Source: Watersipora subatra
Taxonomy: Eukaryota > Bryozoa > Gymnolaemata > Cheilostomatida > Watersiporidae
Assembly: GCF_963576615.1 (NCBI RefSeq)
Contig: NC_088711.1
Span: 6,572,001 to 6,636,000 of the forward strand
Length of the DNA stretch: 64,000 nt
Direction of reading: 5' to 3'
Shown: positions 12,117-24,300 of the stretch, piece by piece
Position numbering within the stretch: the first letter of the stretch is position 1
Layout: every line of letters begins with the position of its first letter
Program-made: the position numbers and the translations under genes
The notes under the pieces: model-generated
Told to the model about the DNA's origin: nothing
Database searches by the model: none
The model's input: the letters and a program-made list of their open reading frames with translations, nothing else

Positions 12117-13400
12117 AGAAAAGTATGACTGCAATAAGTCTATCAGATTAAATATGGAGCTCTTAAAAAACACTACAGCTATAACATGATGAAAGTGTCA
12201 CTAGTTTTTTTCTATTTGTCGCTTTTTACAGTACACTTTATACTGATTGAATATATCACACAATTTGTATGCATAAAAATCAGAATGATTGAAAAAGACT
12301 ATGAATAATACTGTCACCTGCTAGCATAAAATGTAGAATATAAGATTGTAATTAGTATACAGTCACATCTATTCTTCAATATCGAGTTGAGAGATATAAC
12401 TTTATCTCATCTATATTTTATTTATATTATAAATTAATAATAAATTATAATAAGTGAAACTCGCTTTAAATCCTACGGGAAAAAATTATATTCCGCTGTT
12501 CAACCAGCTAGCTATTGGAAAAGTTTTATTATCATATATTTATTTATATTATAAACTGTATATGATTCAAGCAGGATTCACTCTCTTGTAAAAAATATAC
12601 TCTAGTAACAAACCAACATTAAAACTAAAGAGTGAGAGAACTGATGCAACAAGACGACTAAAGTAAATATTGTATTAATAAGTGAAACTCGCTTCAAGTC
12701 CTATGGAAAAAAATTATATTGCGATGTTCAACCAGCTAGCTATTGGTAAAGTTGTTGGCTCAATGAGTACATTTTATACTGAACAGAGTTGAAAAATTTA
12801 TACTGAACAGAATGAAAAATCTTTATCTAGCCTATCCAGTATACAGGAACCATCTGTAGATGTTTATGGATAAAATCTTAAAAACATAAGTCAAGAGTGG
12901 CAGAACTACATGTAGCAGTAAAACAGACTCAGCGTTTGAAATCTCTCATTTCTACCTTGCGAGCAAAAGATTTGACAAGCTGCGTGTGTCTATAGTTCTA
13001 TATGGAAGTAAACTTAGTAATAAATACACTTGCAACCAATTTATGTTCGCATCTGAGAAATGTTTCAAAACTGTGCAATTACAAATATCATGTAGTTATT
13101 CATACAAAGAATGTTTCAGGTATACTTATGTGACATAAAAATCTTTAAGCTTTAAAAAAGCTTCAAGCACGGAGTCTGAAAAGAGACTACGTTATGTATA
13201 AAAAATCTGAGCAGAATTGTTCATGAACATGCAGACATGATGTGATGCCTGTGCAAGACAGCACGGGTTTAAATAGGTATCGTATTAATATTATGCAAAG
13301 TGGGATGGGAAACGAAAACTGAGGTACAAAAATTGAAAAAAGGATCATCTCGTCGATAAGATATGCAGTTTAATGTGGCAACTCAAAGCCATTTTATAAA
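12117..13400. other. Upstream of ANKRD40-like gene; no gene seen
   Basis: The region contains a direct repeat pair (12453-12525 and 12676-12750) and otherwise AT-rich sequence. The promoter and 5' UTR of the ANKRD40-like gene should lie just above 12116, but no convincing TATA box or other core element could be picked out. Confidence 0.5.
12453..12750. repeat. Direct repeat pair, about 72 bp, 223 bp apart
   Basis: Both copies read AAGTGAAACTCGCTTCAA, then AAAAAATTATATT, then GTTCAACCAGCTAGCTATTGG with a few substitutions. Copies are at about 12453-12525 and 12676-12750. Confidence 0.7.
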
Positions 13401-13404
13401 CATT

Positions 13405-14960
13405 TGAAAAGAATGAAGCAACCCCACCACTCATTAGTCTTACGGTAAATAACAACCACATTACTCAAGGCCCTAAACAATGTGCTGAGTTGCTCAACAA
13501 CTTCTTTCGAGATTTTGTAGAGATCAGCAAATACGTACCATACCACAAATCAATCATTCTCCTAAAGAGATAGATTGACATTGGAATAGGTCCGACAACG
13601 GAATAGTAAAACTGATGTCACTGGGAAACGGCAAGTCTCCAGGGACAGAGGGCCTCAAAAAATCAGATCTTATGATAGACACACCTAGTACCGTTGTGTG
13701 CTTAAGCTATGTGTTCCGTGCCTCACTGGCTCATGGGCGCCTTCCGAAACAATAGAAATCAACAAATGTCACACCCATCAATAAGGGTGGAGACATAACC
13801 TGTACATCTAACTACAGGCCTATATCACTAACCTCCAAACCATGCAAAGCATTAGAACATATATATAGCGCTTCATTGCCTCAACGAAAAACTTGATAGT
13901 ATTCTACACAATGGACAACAAGGTTTTAGGAAAGGCCTGTCATGAAAAACACAACTTGGCACAACATTTCATAATCTCGCAAAGACTGTAGAAACACACA
14001 AAACTACTTATGCACTGATATTAGACTTCAAAAAGGCTTTCGACAAAGTCCCACATGCTCTTATATTGGAAAATCTCAGACAGATACCTGATTTAAATCC
14101 CGTTCTGACAAATTGGAAACAAAACTTCTTGACCGAGCAAACACAGAGTATTGTACAGAAGGGTGCCTTGCCATGTCCTTCAGATCAAGCCCTAAGCCCC
14201 AGTTACAATAAAAGCTTAGCTCGTCGCATGTCCCATGAGTGGAAAACAAAAAAATATCTAGGTGTCATTTTGCAACAAGATTTAAACTTCGACTAACACA
14301 TTGCCTTAAAAACTGAGAAAGCTAGTAAATTCTTGGGGGCAATCAAATATACGCTTGGTGGTGCACCCAAAAACAACTGGTTGCTCGCATACAGCAGCCT
14401 ATGTAGACCCATCTCAGAGTATGCAGATAGCAACAAAGCTATGATAAACTCAATCGAAGGTGTACAGAGGAGAGCTGCTAGGTTGGTGAGCAATCTGAAA
14501 GGTTGTGACAGTATCACTGAAGCCTGTAAACAGTTAGGTCTTCTGACCCTAGCCCAGCGAAAACAAAGCCATAGGGTAGCTTTACTCACTAAACTCCTCC
14601 AAAATGAGGACCCACACAGTGTTCTCTCATCCAGTTATGATGACATGATCAAAAACAATTCTAAAACGGCAATAGTCATATACGCAGCTAACTGTGGGAA
14701 GTTCACTTCAATATATGCAAGTTCATCTACTTCCCAACAGCTTTTTACCAAAAACTATGTGTGACATGAGAGCACTACCAGACACTGCATAACCCCTGGA
14801 TAGCTATGCACTGTAACAATGTGATAACGCTGTAGCACACTGTTTTCCCCAGAGGCACTCCAATGTACCTAGTGATTCAGAGTGTTCTATTGTCTCCGAA
14901 GTATATATTTATGTACATATATACACAATAAATGCAGTATTTAAAGTCTCTTGTATAAAA
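13405..14960 (+). pseudogene. Jockey/CR1-type non-LTR retrotransposon remnant (reverse transcriptase)
   Basis: Translated pieces in several frames read as a degraded LINE ORF2. One is a linker (QGPKQCAELLNNFFRDF), another is NGKSPGTEGL followed by NYRPISLTSKPCKALEH (reverse transcriptase motifs), and another is KKYLGVILQQDLNFD. The longest intact frame is 14333-14764 (SIEGVQRRAARLV, then QLGLLTLAQRK), the typical post-RT region. The catalytic F/YxDD block is not visible: sequence jumps from the region around 14150 to KYLGV, so the palm is probably deleted. Stops and frameshifts interrupt the rest. The element is inactive. Confidence 0.75.
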
Positions 14961-15063
14961 GTGTTCAATATTAAAATAGAGCAATGTAAAATTAAATAAG
15001 ATGAAAGCTCAAGTCAAATTTAAAACAATTGTATTATGACTTGAACTTTCACTTTTTTAATTT

Positions 15064-15122
15064 ATATACATATATATATACATATATACACACATATATA
15101 CATGTATATACATATATATGAT
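15064..15122. repeat. TA/CA microsatellite
   Basis: Alternating ATATACATATATACA words over about 60 bp. Confidence 0.8.
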
Positions 15123-15209
15123 AGCTTTGTTCTGTTGTTTTACTAAATTAGTGTTGTATAATATTTCACTATAATCTGAACAGAGCTGTTCACCTATTAT
15201 GCCGATTAT

Positions 15210-15235
15210 CGGCTTTCAGCTGTTCACAGCTGAAA
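15210..15235. repeat. 11-bp hairpin
   Basis: GCTTTCAGCTG, loop TTCA, CAGCTGAAAGC. Confidence 0.6.
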
Positions 15236-17917
15236 GCTCACATCAGAAATGTACACAAGAAACTGCAATAAAGAATCATAAAAATTACAATAAACGCTCA
15301 TCACTGCCAATTCAAACAATGAAATTATGAATCGACCAGTCCACCTTATCAAGACTAGGGCTCAGTGCCTGGGCCAACCTACCTCAGTGCAAACAAACAG
15401 CAGGCGATATCACAGTATTTTTTATCAAAAACTACCAGAGAGCTCCAGAATAAAACCAGCTCAAAGAAACCAGCAAAACAAAAACCAGTCACACAGAGCA
15501 GCAGTGTGCGACAATTCCAAACAAGATAGGCTGAGCTAGCCTGTTTTAGTCTGAATAAAAATGCTAATTATGAATCTAGCTTATGGAAACCCGACCTAAA
15601 ATTGTTTACACTGGCGTTTATCTGAGGCACGTCTTTTTCTTATGTCCCTAGGTGGTTCAACGGGAATAAATCTACGAGATAATTATAAGGTAACCACATG
15701 GTAGTAACTCGCTAAAGATACCAGTATAGCTGACACCTTCCCACATTAAACATTTGGATACACCGATGTTCTGATACATGACTAGGTTAATACCTGTAGA
15801 TCTTTTATTTCAGAATAAAATAAGCTCGCTGTCAAAAATTTCACATATAAATTCTAATTGAAGATATTGGGAATATATTGCAATTTTAGAAAAAAATTCC
15901 GATAACGCAGAAGATATAATTACGGCAGGGACCAGTAGAGGAGAAAATGCTTTGCTAATTTAGGGCTTTTAAGCCCTAGCTCAACGGCGATGTTTGGGGG
16001 CGCAGAATGTAAGATGTGTGAAAGTGAGGAATTACTACTACAAACTAGCCTTCATATAGCTCAGATCGTAAATTAGCGGTTGTTCGTAGCGTGGGACGAT
16101 ACTCAGCCCAGCGGCTACTTGTCAATAGTCTGAGCTAATGCAATGATGTGATTTTTAAAAACCCAAGCTGTTTCATTAGGCCACAGACAATAGTAGTAAC
16201 CTTAGAAAGTTTACCAACGTTAGGGTAAGCAATGCACAATTAAAATCGTGGCGATTAAGTTTTTTAATAACTTTTTGCATATTTGTGCTATTAAACTGGC
16301 TGTAGCCATTTGAAGTTTTTACGGTTACAAAATACATGTACTTAGTATAACACAGTTCTGCAGCACGACTTACCTCTTCGTTAAATTCAAACCAACAGTT
16401 TAAAAAAAGTCTTTACAACTGTACATGTTTGAAATTTTTATGATTTATAATTGCACTCAAACAGTGAAAACAAACACTATCGTTTTTTGTGTGAGAGAGA
16501 ACAAAAGGAACAGAATACAAAATCAGTTCAGGTGGCTTTGCAACAAAGATTGCATCAAAAAAAAATTTCTTTATATCAAGGGACATCACAAAATTATTGT
16601 TTTTAAAATGACATTGAGTTAAATGATTAGAATGGCATAGATGCTTGTTTATTTATTTTTTGATTGCTTTATTGTATTCTTCATTTATTTTTGGGTAGTT
16701 TTCTTTATAATTTTATAGTGTTATACACCCATTTATCATTATATCAGTATTGAGATAATGCACTGTTACTTGCTTTTGAAACTATTGAAAGAAATTGGCA
16801 AAGGTTAGTTAGTATAGTAGTAGACGAAATCTTGAAATGTAAATCGATGCTTCCGTTACATTCACCACCAGTGTGCTTGAAAAATAACTACATTGACTTG
16901 CAAACTGCTAATTAGTTTTGATGTGAAAACAGAGATGGTCGAATAACGAGCTGCTAGAGCAATATTATGGAGTGAACACTGCAAAGGGAATGTTAAGTTT
17001 TGTTGAATTTTTCTTTCACCAAACTGTAAAAATCAGCACAATTGCCATGGCAGGATTGCCAATATGTACTCAGTATAACAGTCTAAATAGCAATCAAAAG
17101 TCTATTGAGCCACATTCATGTGCTTGAAGGTTTTCATAGTATTTGTGAAATCCGGTAATGAGGAGATTCTTCAAAACGTACATGCCATTGAATTGTGACA
17201 GGGTAGGAATATGCCACTAGTCAGCCTGTTTCATGATTTGTGCTATTTACAGCACGCTTGTTGTATGACATTCTAATAGTTTCTATAGTAAAATTAGTAA
17301 AATCTGTTTAGATCCGTTGCTATAGAACTATTAAATATTTATATTTTATTTAAACTTTGAAGCAGTTTACGATAATGTATTGTTGGCCAGAATTAATTCA
17401 AGCTAAATGTGTAGAGTTATGTTAATCTTACAGTATGTTAACAACAATGTTAATATACATTACATATATACAAGTGTTTAAAATTGTAGGTTTTGTGACA
17501 ACTCGTATTAATCACGCAACGGAAACACTTTCAAGAACTGAATGTATTGAAGATGTTCCATACAAACACTTTCACTGTACAGCCATTTGCTCAGTCAAAG
17601 CTAAAGACTGACAGAAATATGGATGCATTAGACTTGCTTAAAACTTCTAATTTAAACAGGTACATTGTAGAAACAACCAGTAGACACTTGTGTTTACATG
17701 TTTATATGACCTTTTAAACAAGAAGGACTTGCTTGGCACAACTAAAATGTAGTTGTGTCAAAAACTTAATAATTGGAGAAGTTTAAAAATATTTAAGTGA
17801 TATGACTATTTCTACATCCATACTTGTAAGAGCCTATGAGAAGCACCAAATAACTGAAAAGCAGTAGCAGTGTTCTTAGTTTCTTAAGATGCTAAGCTGG
17901 TGTAGAAATACGTAAGT

Positions 17918-18132
17918 TACTAGCTATGTAGGTTATTAGATATGTAGGTTACTAAACACGTAAGTTACTAAATACATAGGTTATTAGATACATAGGTTAC
18001 TAGATATGTAGGTTACTAGACACGTAAGTCACTAGATACATAGGATATTAGATACCGTAGGTTACTAAGTATGTAGGTTACTAGACACGTAAGTTACTAG
18101 ATACATAGGATATTAGATACGTAGGTTACTAG
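17918..18132. repeat. Minisatellite, 16-bp unit, about 13 copies
   Basis: The unit is TAGGTTACTAGATATG with TAAGTTACTAGACACG variants. It lies just upstream of the first recognised exon of the CCDC15-like gene. Confidence 0.8.
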
Positions 18133-18371
18133 CTATAATCATTATTTTGCTATGAGAGTTATCAACTACTGCACATGATCTATTTATGAGATTTTCTAAA
18201 TAAATTGTTGTAGTAGAATTTTTATGGCATGTGCCACTGTTTGTTTGGTACTTCTACATAACATATGGATTGTGTTTATTCTAACTATTTACAAAAGCTG
18301 GCTTTTTTTACAGAATTGCTTGCTATTTTTGCTTCCATATATCTAGCCGTCGCTGTTGTTCTCCCTGTAAG

Positions 18372-21300
18372 AATGGTGAAGTAGTCAGGGTACGCCCTGT
18401 CCTTTGCTCTAAGCAGCTTTCAGAAGCAGACACTACAACGCAAAGGCAACTGCAAGATGGGTTTGGTGTGGGCAGCTACCACCGCACGCCTGCTGGAGGT
18501 GCTTGGGTGGAACATAATTCTCAAGGAGACTGTGAGCAGGTTAGTGACTTTAATAGATTTATAATTTTTCTCTTTATTATCCTCCTATTATAGTTGCCTT
18601 CTCTTGCAGCTGTATGTTCTTGTCTACCTGTTCACTAGTGTCACTTGAGTTGGAGTAAGACTGTCATTGATAACCTACATTACTCATGTTTCTAAATATA
18701 TGCTCATGCAGACATCAATGTGTCTGCTAGCAGTCGCCTATAGACTTATATATATAATCTCATATAGACTTAGATAGACTCATCAGACTTATATATAAAT
18801 TCTCATATATAGAAAATACAAGTGGCCAACATTAAGAGACACATATATAGTACACGATATCCTTCTCCTAATTTCACTAATTAGGGCAAGCGCAAACTTA
18901 CCTGACTAACTCATTTGATTAAGGTGAACTCTGCTGTTCATCTCTCTGCTTAGACATGGTGAAAAGCTAACAGAAGTACACGTATATCAATTGACTGAGT
19001 GGGTGGCTAGCTGAGGTTTGAGGTACTAAATGAAGTCTGAAGTATTAGCTGAGGTATGAGGTACTAGCTGAGGTATGAGGTACTAGCTGAGGTGTGAGGT
19101 ACTAGCTGAGGTGTGAATTACTTGCTGAGGTATGAGAGGTACTAGCTGAGGTGTGAATTACTAGCTGAGGTGTGGGGTACTAGCTGAGGTCTGAGGTACT
19201 AGCTGAGGTATGAGGTACTAGCTGAGGTGTGAATTACTAGCTGAGGTGTGGGGTACTAGCTGAGGTGTGAGGTACTAGCTGAGGTGTGAGGTACTAGCTG
19301 AGGTATGAGGTACTAGCTGAGGTATGAGGTACTAGCTGAGGTGTGAATTACTAGTTGAGGTGTGGGGTACTAGCTGAGGTGTGAGGTACTAGCTGAGGTG
19401 TGAGGTACTAGCTGAGGTCTGAAGTACTAGCTGAGGTCTGAAGTATTAGCTGAGGTCTGAAGTACTAGCTGAGGTCTGAAGTACTAGCTGAGGTCTGAAG
19501 TACTAGCTGAGGTCTGAAGTACTAGCTGAGGTATGAAGTACTAGCTGAGGTGTGAAGTACTAGCTGAGGTGTGAGGAGGTACATAAGAACAGCCTGTTTG
19601 AGTAGATCTAGTGAGAGTAGTGAGTGTGGTAAATATCTTCATAGACAAACTAGTGCTGATATTAATTTTTTTGTTTTATTGATTCTTCTAGGTTTCCCAA
19701 TGTTTATTTCATTGTTGGTTGCAGTTGGCTTTTTTCATCATGTATAAGCGATAATACAGGTGGAAAACTGGGAGAGAGCTAGGCGGTACAATGAGGAGGT
19801 GGAGAGCTGCTCTGAAGAGAAGGCCTTTCGGCTGAAGGCATTTCAGAAGGAGGTGAAAATGCGAGTGCGGAATATAGAGAAAGAGAAGCAGAGCCTCTTG
19901 GTGGCCAGGAGTCAGAAAGATGTATGGGTTTACAGGATAGAGTGTCTTGTGAAACTAATTGAAATATGGTCTGATGAGACATAATTAATGTCTGTAGCTT
20001 GCGTTATCTTCAGTGAAAACAAGCAGTACAGCATTTTTATTCAGCCTATTTTATATTGAAGTAAATGGCAAGCTTTATTGGGCAGCCCCTTAAACCACCT
20101 GGAGTTGTGTGCTCATTAAATAAGATGGGTTGAATTATTGGTCACTTGCTATTGTTTACAAATCCATGCAATGTTTCTAGACTTCTTATTGGTTTGAAAG
20201 AGCACTTTCTTAAACCATAGGTTGAACTTGAGCTTATAAATTAACTTAGCTTCTGAAACTCAAAGGCTATTCAAGTCCCAATATGCTTTAAGATCGTTGT
20301 TTGGCTGAGGAGAGGAAGAAGCCACCAGATAATGTTTCTGGTGGTGTATGCAAGTGACATCAACAACAAAATATCAACGACTAAAATGGATGAAGATGAT
20401 TATTTCTATCTGATGCCAAGCTTGAGGCTGCAGCATCCATTGATTTATTTCTCAACAGCATCGCTGATTTGTCTATTAAATATGTCATATACGGTATGCC
20501 ATGACAACCACCAGCTATTAACAGCTATTGGAGAATGAAGTGCTCTAGTACTACAGCCATGTATGTTGAATATGACGGTTTGCAGCTCGAACTGGAAAGG
20601 AATGTGGCTCGAACGACAGCATACTTAGCCCAGGCCTCTATACCATATGCAAGCGAAGTGACTGTGCGCGGCAGGACTGATAGGATCATCAAAGACTCCA
20701 CATTCCAAGCAGTGGCAGGTATGGTATAGGCCCTTTTAACTGTTCAATTAGAGCTCAGAACTACACTTGTGGTTAACTGGCATAGGCTGAAGGTGTGTGC
20801 TTGGGTGACTACAGGACTGGCAGACGTGGATTTATTTTGAGATTGGGGATAAACATGAATTTATTGGAGAAAGTGATTACATAGATAGAGCCGAAAGATT
20901 ATCAAAATGTTATCATTAAACAATTCCTCATTTCATTTTCTTGCGTCTCAGTTTTCCCTGATATTTCTCAATGATCCGTTGAGATGCCTTCTTTATCTCT
21001 TCTCTTCCCAAAGTACTCTGGGATATTTTAGAAGCATCTTCTTCAAACACATCTGCAATATATCACTATGCTACTACAGACTTGTATGGCACATCTTTCT
21101 CTCTATTAATATTCTCACCTCTCTCTTCCCTCGCCTCTTTTTTCCCTTCACCTCTCTTTTCCACTCACTTCTCTTTTCCCTTCACCTCTCTTTTTCCTTC
21201 GCCTTTCTTTTCCCTTCACCTCTCTTTTCCCTTCACCTTTTTTTTCCCTTTACCCCTCTTTGCCCTTCACCCCTCTTTGCCCTTCACCCCTCTTTGCCCT

Positions 21301-24300
21301 TCACCCCTCTTTTCCCTTCACCCCTCTTTTCCCTTCACCCCTCCCTTCCACTCACTTCTCTCTTCCACTCACCTCTCTCTCTTCCACTCACCTCTCTCTT
21401 CCACTCACCTCTCTCTTCCACTCACCTCTCTCTTCCACTCACCTCTCTCTTCCACTCACCTCTCTTTTCTACTCACCTCTCTCTTCTACTCACCTCTCTC
21501 TTCTACTCACCTCTCTCTTCCACTCACCTCTCTCTTCTACTCACCTCTCTCTTCCACTCACCTCTCTCTTCCACTCACTTCTCTCTTCCACTCACCTTTC
21601 TCTTCTACTCACCTCTTTCTTCCACTCACCTCTCTTCCACTCACCTCTCTCTTCTACTCACCTCTCTCTTCCACTCACTTCTCTATTCCACTCACCTCTC
21701 TTTTCCACTCACCTCTCTCTTCGACTCACCTCTCTCTTCCACTCACCTCTCTCTTCTACTCACCTCTCTCTTCTACTCACCTCTCTCTTCCACTCACCTC
21801 TCCCTTCCACTCACTTCTCTCTTCCACTCACCTTTCTCTTCTACTCACCTCTTTCTTCCACTCACCTCTCTTCCACTCACCTCTCTCTTCTACTCACCTC
21901 TCTCTTCCACTCACTTCTCTATTCCACTCACCTTTCTTTTCCACTCACCTCTCTCTTCGACTCACCTCTCTTTTCCACTCACCTCTCCCTTCCGCTCATC
22001 TCTCTCTTCCACTCACTTCTCTCTTCCACTCACTTCTCTCTTCCACTCACTTCTCTCTTCCACTCACTTCTCTCTTCCACTCACCTCTCTTTTCTACTCA
22101 CCTCTCTCTTCCACTCACTTCTCTTTTTGACTCACCCCTCTCTTCCACCCCTCCTTTCACCTCTTCTTCTTTCACCACCCCTCCTTTCACCACTGCTCTC
22201 ACCATGCGCTAGTGGTTTTCTCTCTATCTATTCTACTTTCTGTTTGCTTTAGGTCCAGTTCTTGATATCCCTCTCTCATGATCATTTCTTTCTCTTTTCC
22301 CATCAACCCCTTCCAACCCTCTCTCATAGCCTTTTCTCCACTATCTCTCTCATGACCATTTCTTTCTCTCTTCTCATCAACCTTTTCCAACCCTATCTCA
22401 TAGCCTTTTCTCCACTATCTCTCTCATGACCATTTCTTTCTCTTTTCCCATCAACCTCTTCCAACCCTCTCTCATAGCCTTTTCTCCACTATCTCTCTCA
22501 TGATCCTTTATTTTTCTTTTCCCATCAACCTCTTCCAACCTTCTCTCATCGCCTTTTCTCCACTATCTTTTTCATGATCCTTTCTCTCTTCCCATCAACC
22601 CTTTCCAACCCTCTCTCACAGCCTTTTCTCCACTATCTCTCTCATGACCATTTCTTTCTCTCTTCCCATCAACCCCTTCCAACCCTCTCTCATAGCCTTT
22701 TCTCCACTATCTCTCTCATGATCCTTTCTTTCTCTCTTCCCATCAACCCCTTCCAACTCTCTCTCATAGCCTTTGCTCCACTATCTCTCTCATGACCATT
22801 TTTTTCTCTCTTCCCATCAACCCCTTCCAACCCTCTCTCATAGCCTTTTCTCCACTATCCCTCTCATGACCATTTCTTTCTCTCTTCCCATCAACCCCTT
22901 CCAACCCTCTCTCACAGCCGTCTCCCTCGCCCTCATTCACTGCCTTGTTGCTACTTCCTTTCTACTCTCTCTCTCTTTACACATTTTCCTTTCACTAGCC
23001 ATAGATTATTTATCTTTTTCTAGGAAGTACAAAACTTTTTACTGACCGGCTCCTTCCTCTTCATCCCATTTCACATCAACTCTTGTGTTGGCCCTTGGAA
23101 GTGTATCTTCCATGAAGTCCAGGAACTATATGTCAGACATGCAAAGCATATGAATTATTATGTTTTGGAAGTTTACACAAGCCGCATGGCTATGTGCTCT
23201 TCATTCCTCATCTCTCACTTTTGTACATTTAATCGCAGTAAACTGTCTTTAAATATTTTATAAGGCAAGACTTCTGAACATTCAAGGTTGTTGTGTCACT
23301 TAATGAACACCATAAATCATTGTAAGAATTGTCAAATATGTACACTGAATGAATTACAATTTTGAATTTATTCAATATTTGTCATCAAATCTGTAAGCTC
23401 TGGTTGTAAATTTTAGACAAGAGAGCTCTCATATTATATTGTTAATTGGTCAAGTGATATTGGGGTTAAACAGAAGGGTGCACTAGTTCAACCTAGACAT
23501 GACAACCAAGTTACTTGCCAATTTCAAAACATAAAAGCGGTTGAACAAATAGTTTCTTATACGTTTTTTCACGTCTGCGAGTGCAGTACATAAATTTCTC
23601 CTAGGACTTGAATGGTTTCAAATCAAATAATATATAGTGGGGCAATATGTAGTGGGGCAATATGTAGTGGGACAATATGTAGTGGGGCATTATGTAGTGG
23701 GCAATATGTAGTGGGGCAATATGTAGTTGGACAATATGTAGTGGGGCAATATGTAGTGGCACAATATGCAATGGGGCAATATGTAGTTGGACAATATGTA
23801 GTGGGGCAATATGTAGTGGCACAATATGCAGTGGGGCAATATGTAGTTGGACAATATGTAGTGGGACAATATGTAGTGGGGCAATATGTAGTGGGCAATA
23901 TGTAGTTGGACAATATGCAGTGGGGCAATATGTGGTGGGGCAATTTTTTTGGCTCTTTGATGCTTCTAAGTGTATCATAACACTGCCAGTTACATTTACC
24001 ACACTATCAGACTACTGAGATGCCAACCCATCTCACCGGGCGACAACAAATTTTCAAGATATCTTTTTGCAATGCATCATTTGCCACTGTTTAAATATTT
24101 AATATACTTGCGATTTGGGAACGTTTCTAACACTCAGATTGTAAAAGTTTCCTTTGGCATTTTCAAAAAGCGTAGAATGCTTGTGACGCGTTATTAGTTT
24201 GTGGTTACCTCTGGACTCTCCAAAAACTCTATCACTTTCCCATGCGGCTCTATCTCCAGGCTCACTTCTTCAAGTTTCTCCATAATAATCGTGATGTCAT

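Larger units (their letters stand above)
14961..18371. other. Intergenic or 5' intron of CCDC15-like gene; no exon assigned
   Basis: The stretch contains a TA/CA microsatellite (15064-15122), an 11-bp hairpin (15210-15235) and a 16-bp minisatellite (17918-18132). The first coding exon and start codon of the CCDC15-like gene probably lie here but I could not identify them with confidence. Confidence 0.5.

Noticed and set aside
20907-22252. Three overlapping long open frames (330-407 codons) of Ser/Leu/Pro/His-rich protein
   Set aside because: They are the three readings of a 17-bp tandem repeat, with a 17-residue period in each; no codon bias or domain.
23601-24002. QYVVG and ILPHY repeat proteins on both strands
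   Set aside because: A 15-bp tandem repeat is open on both strands by composition; no independent support.
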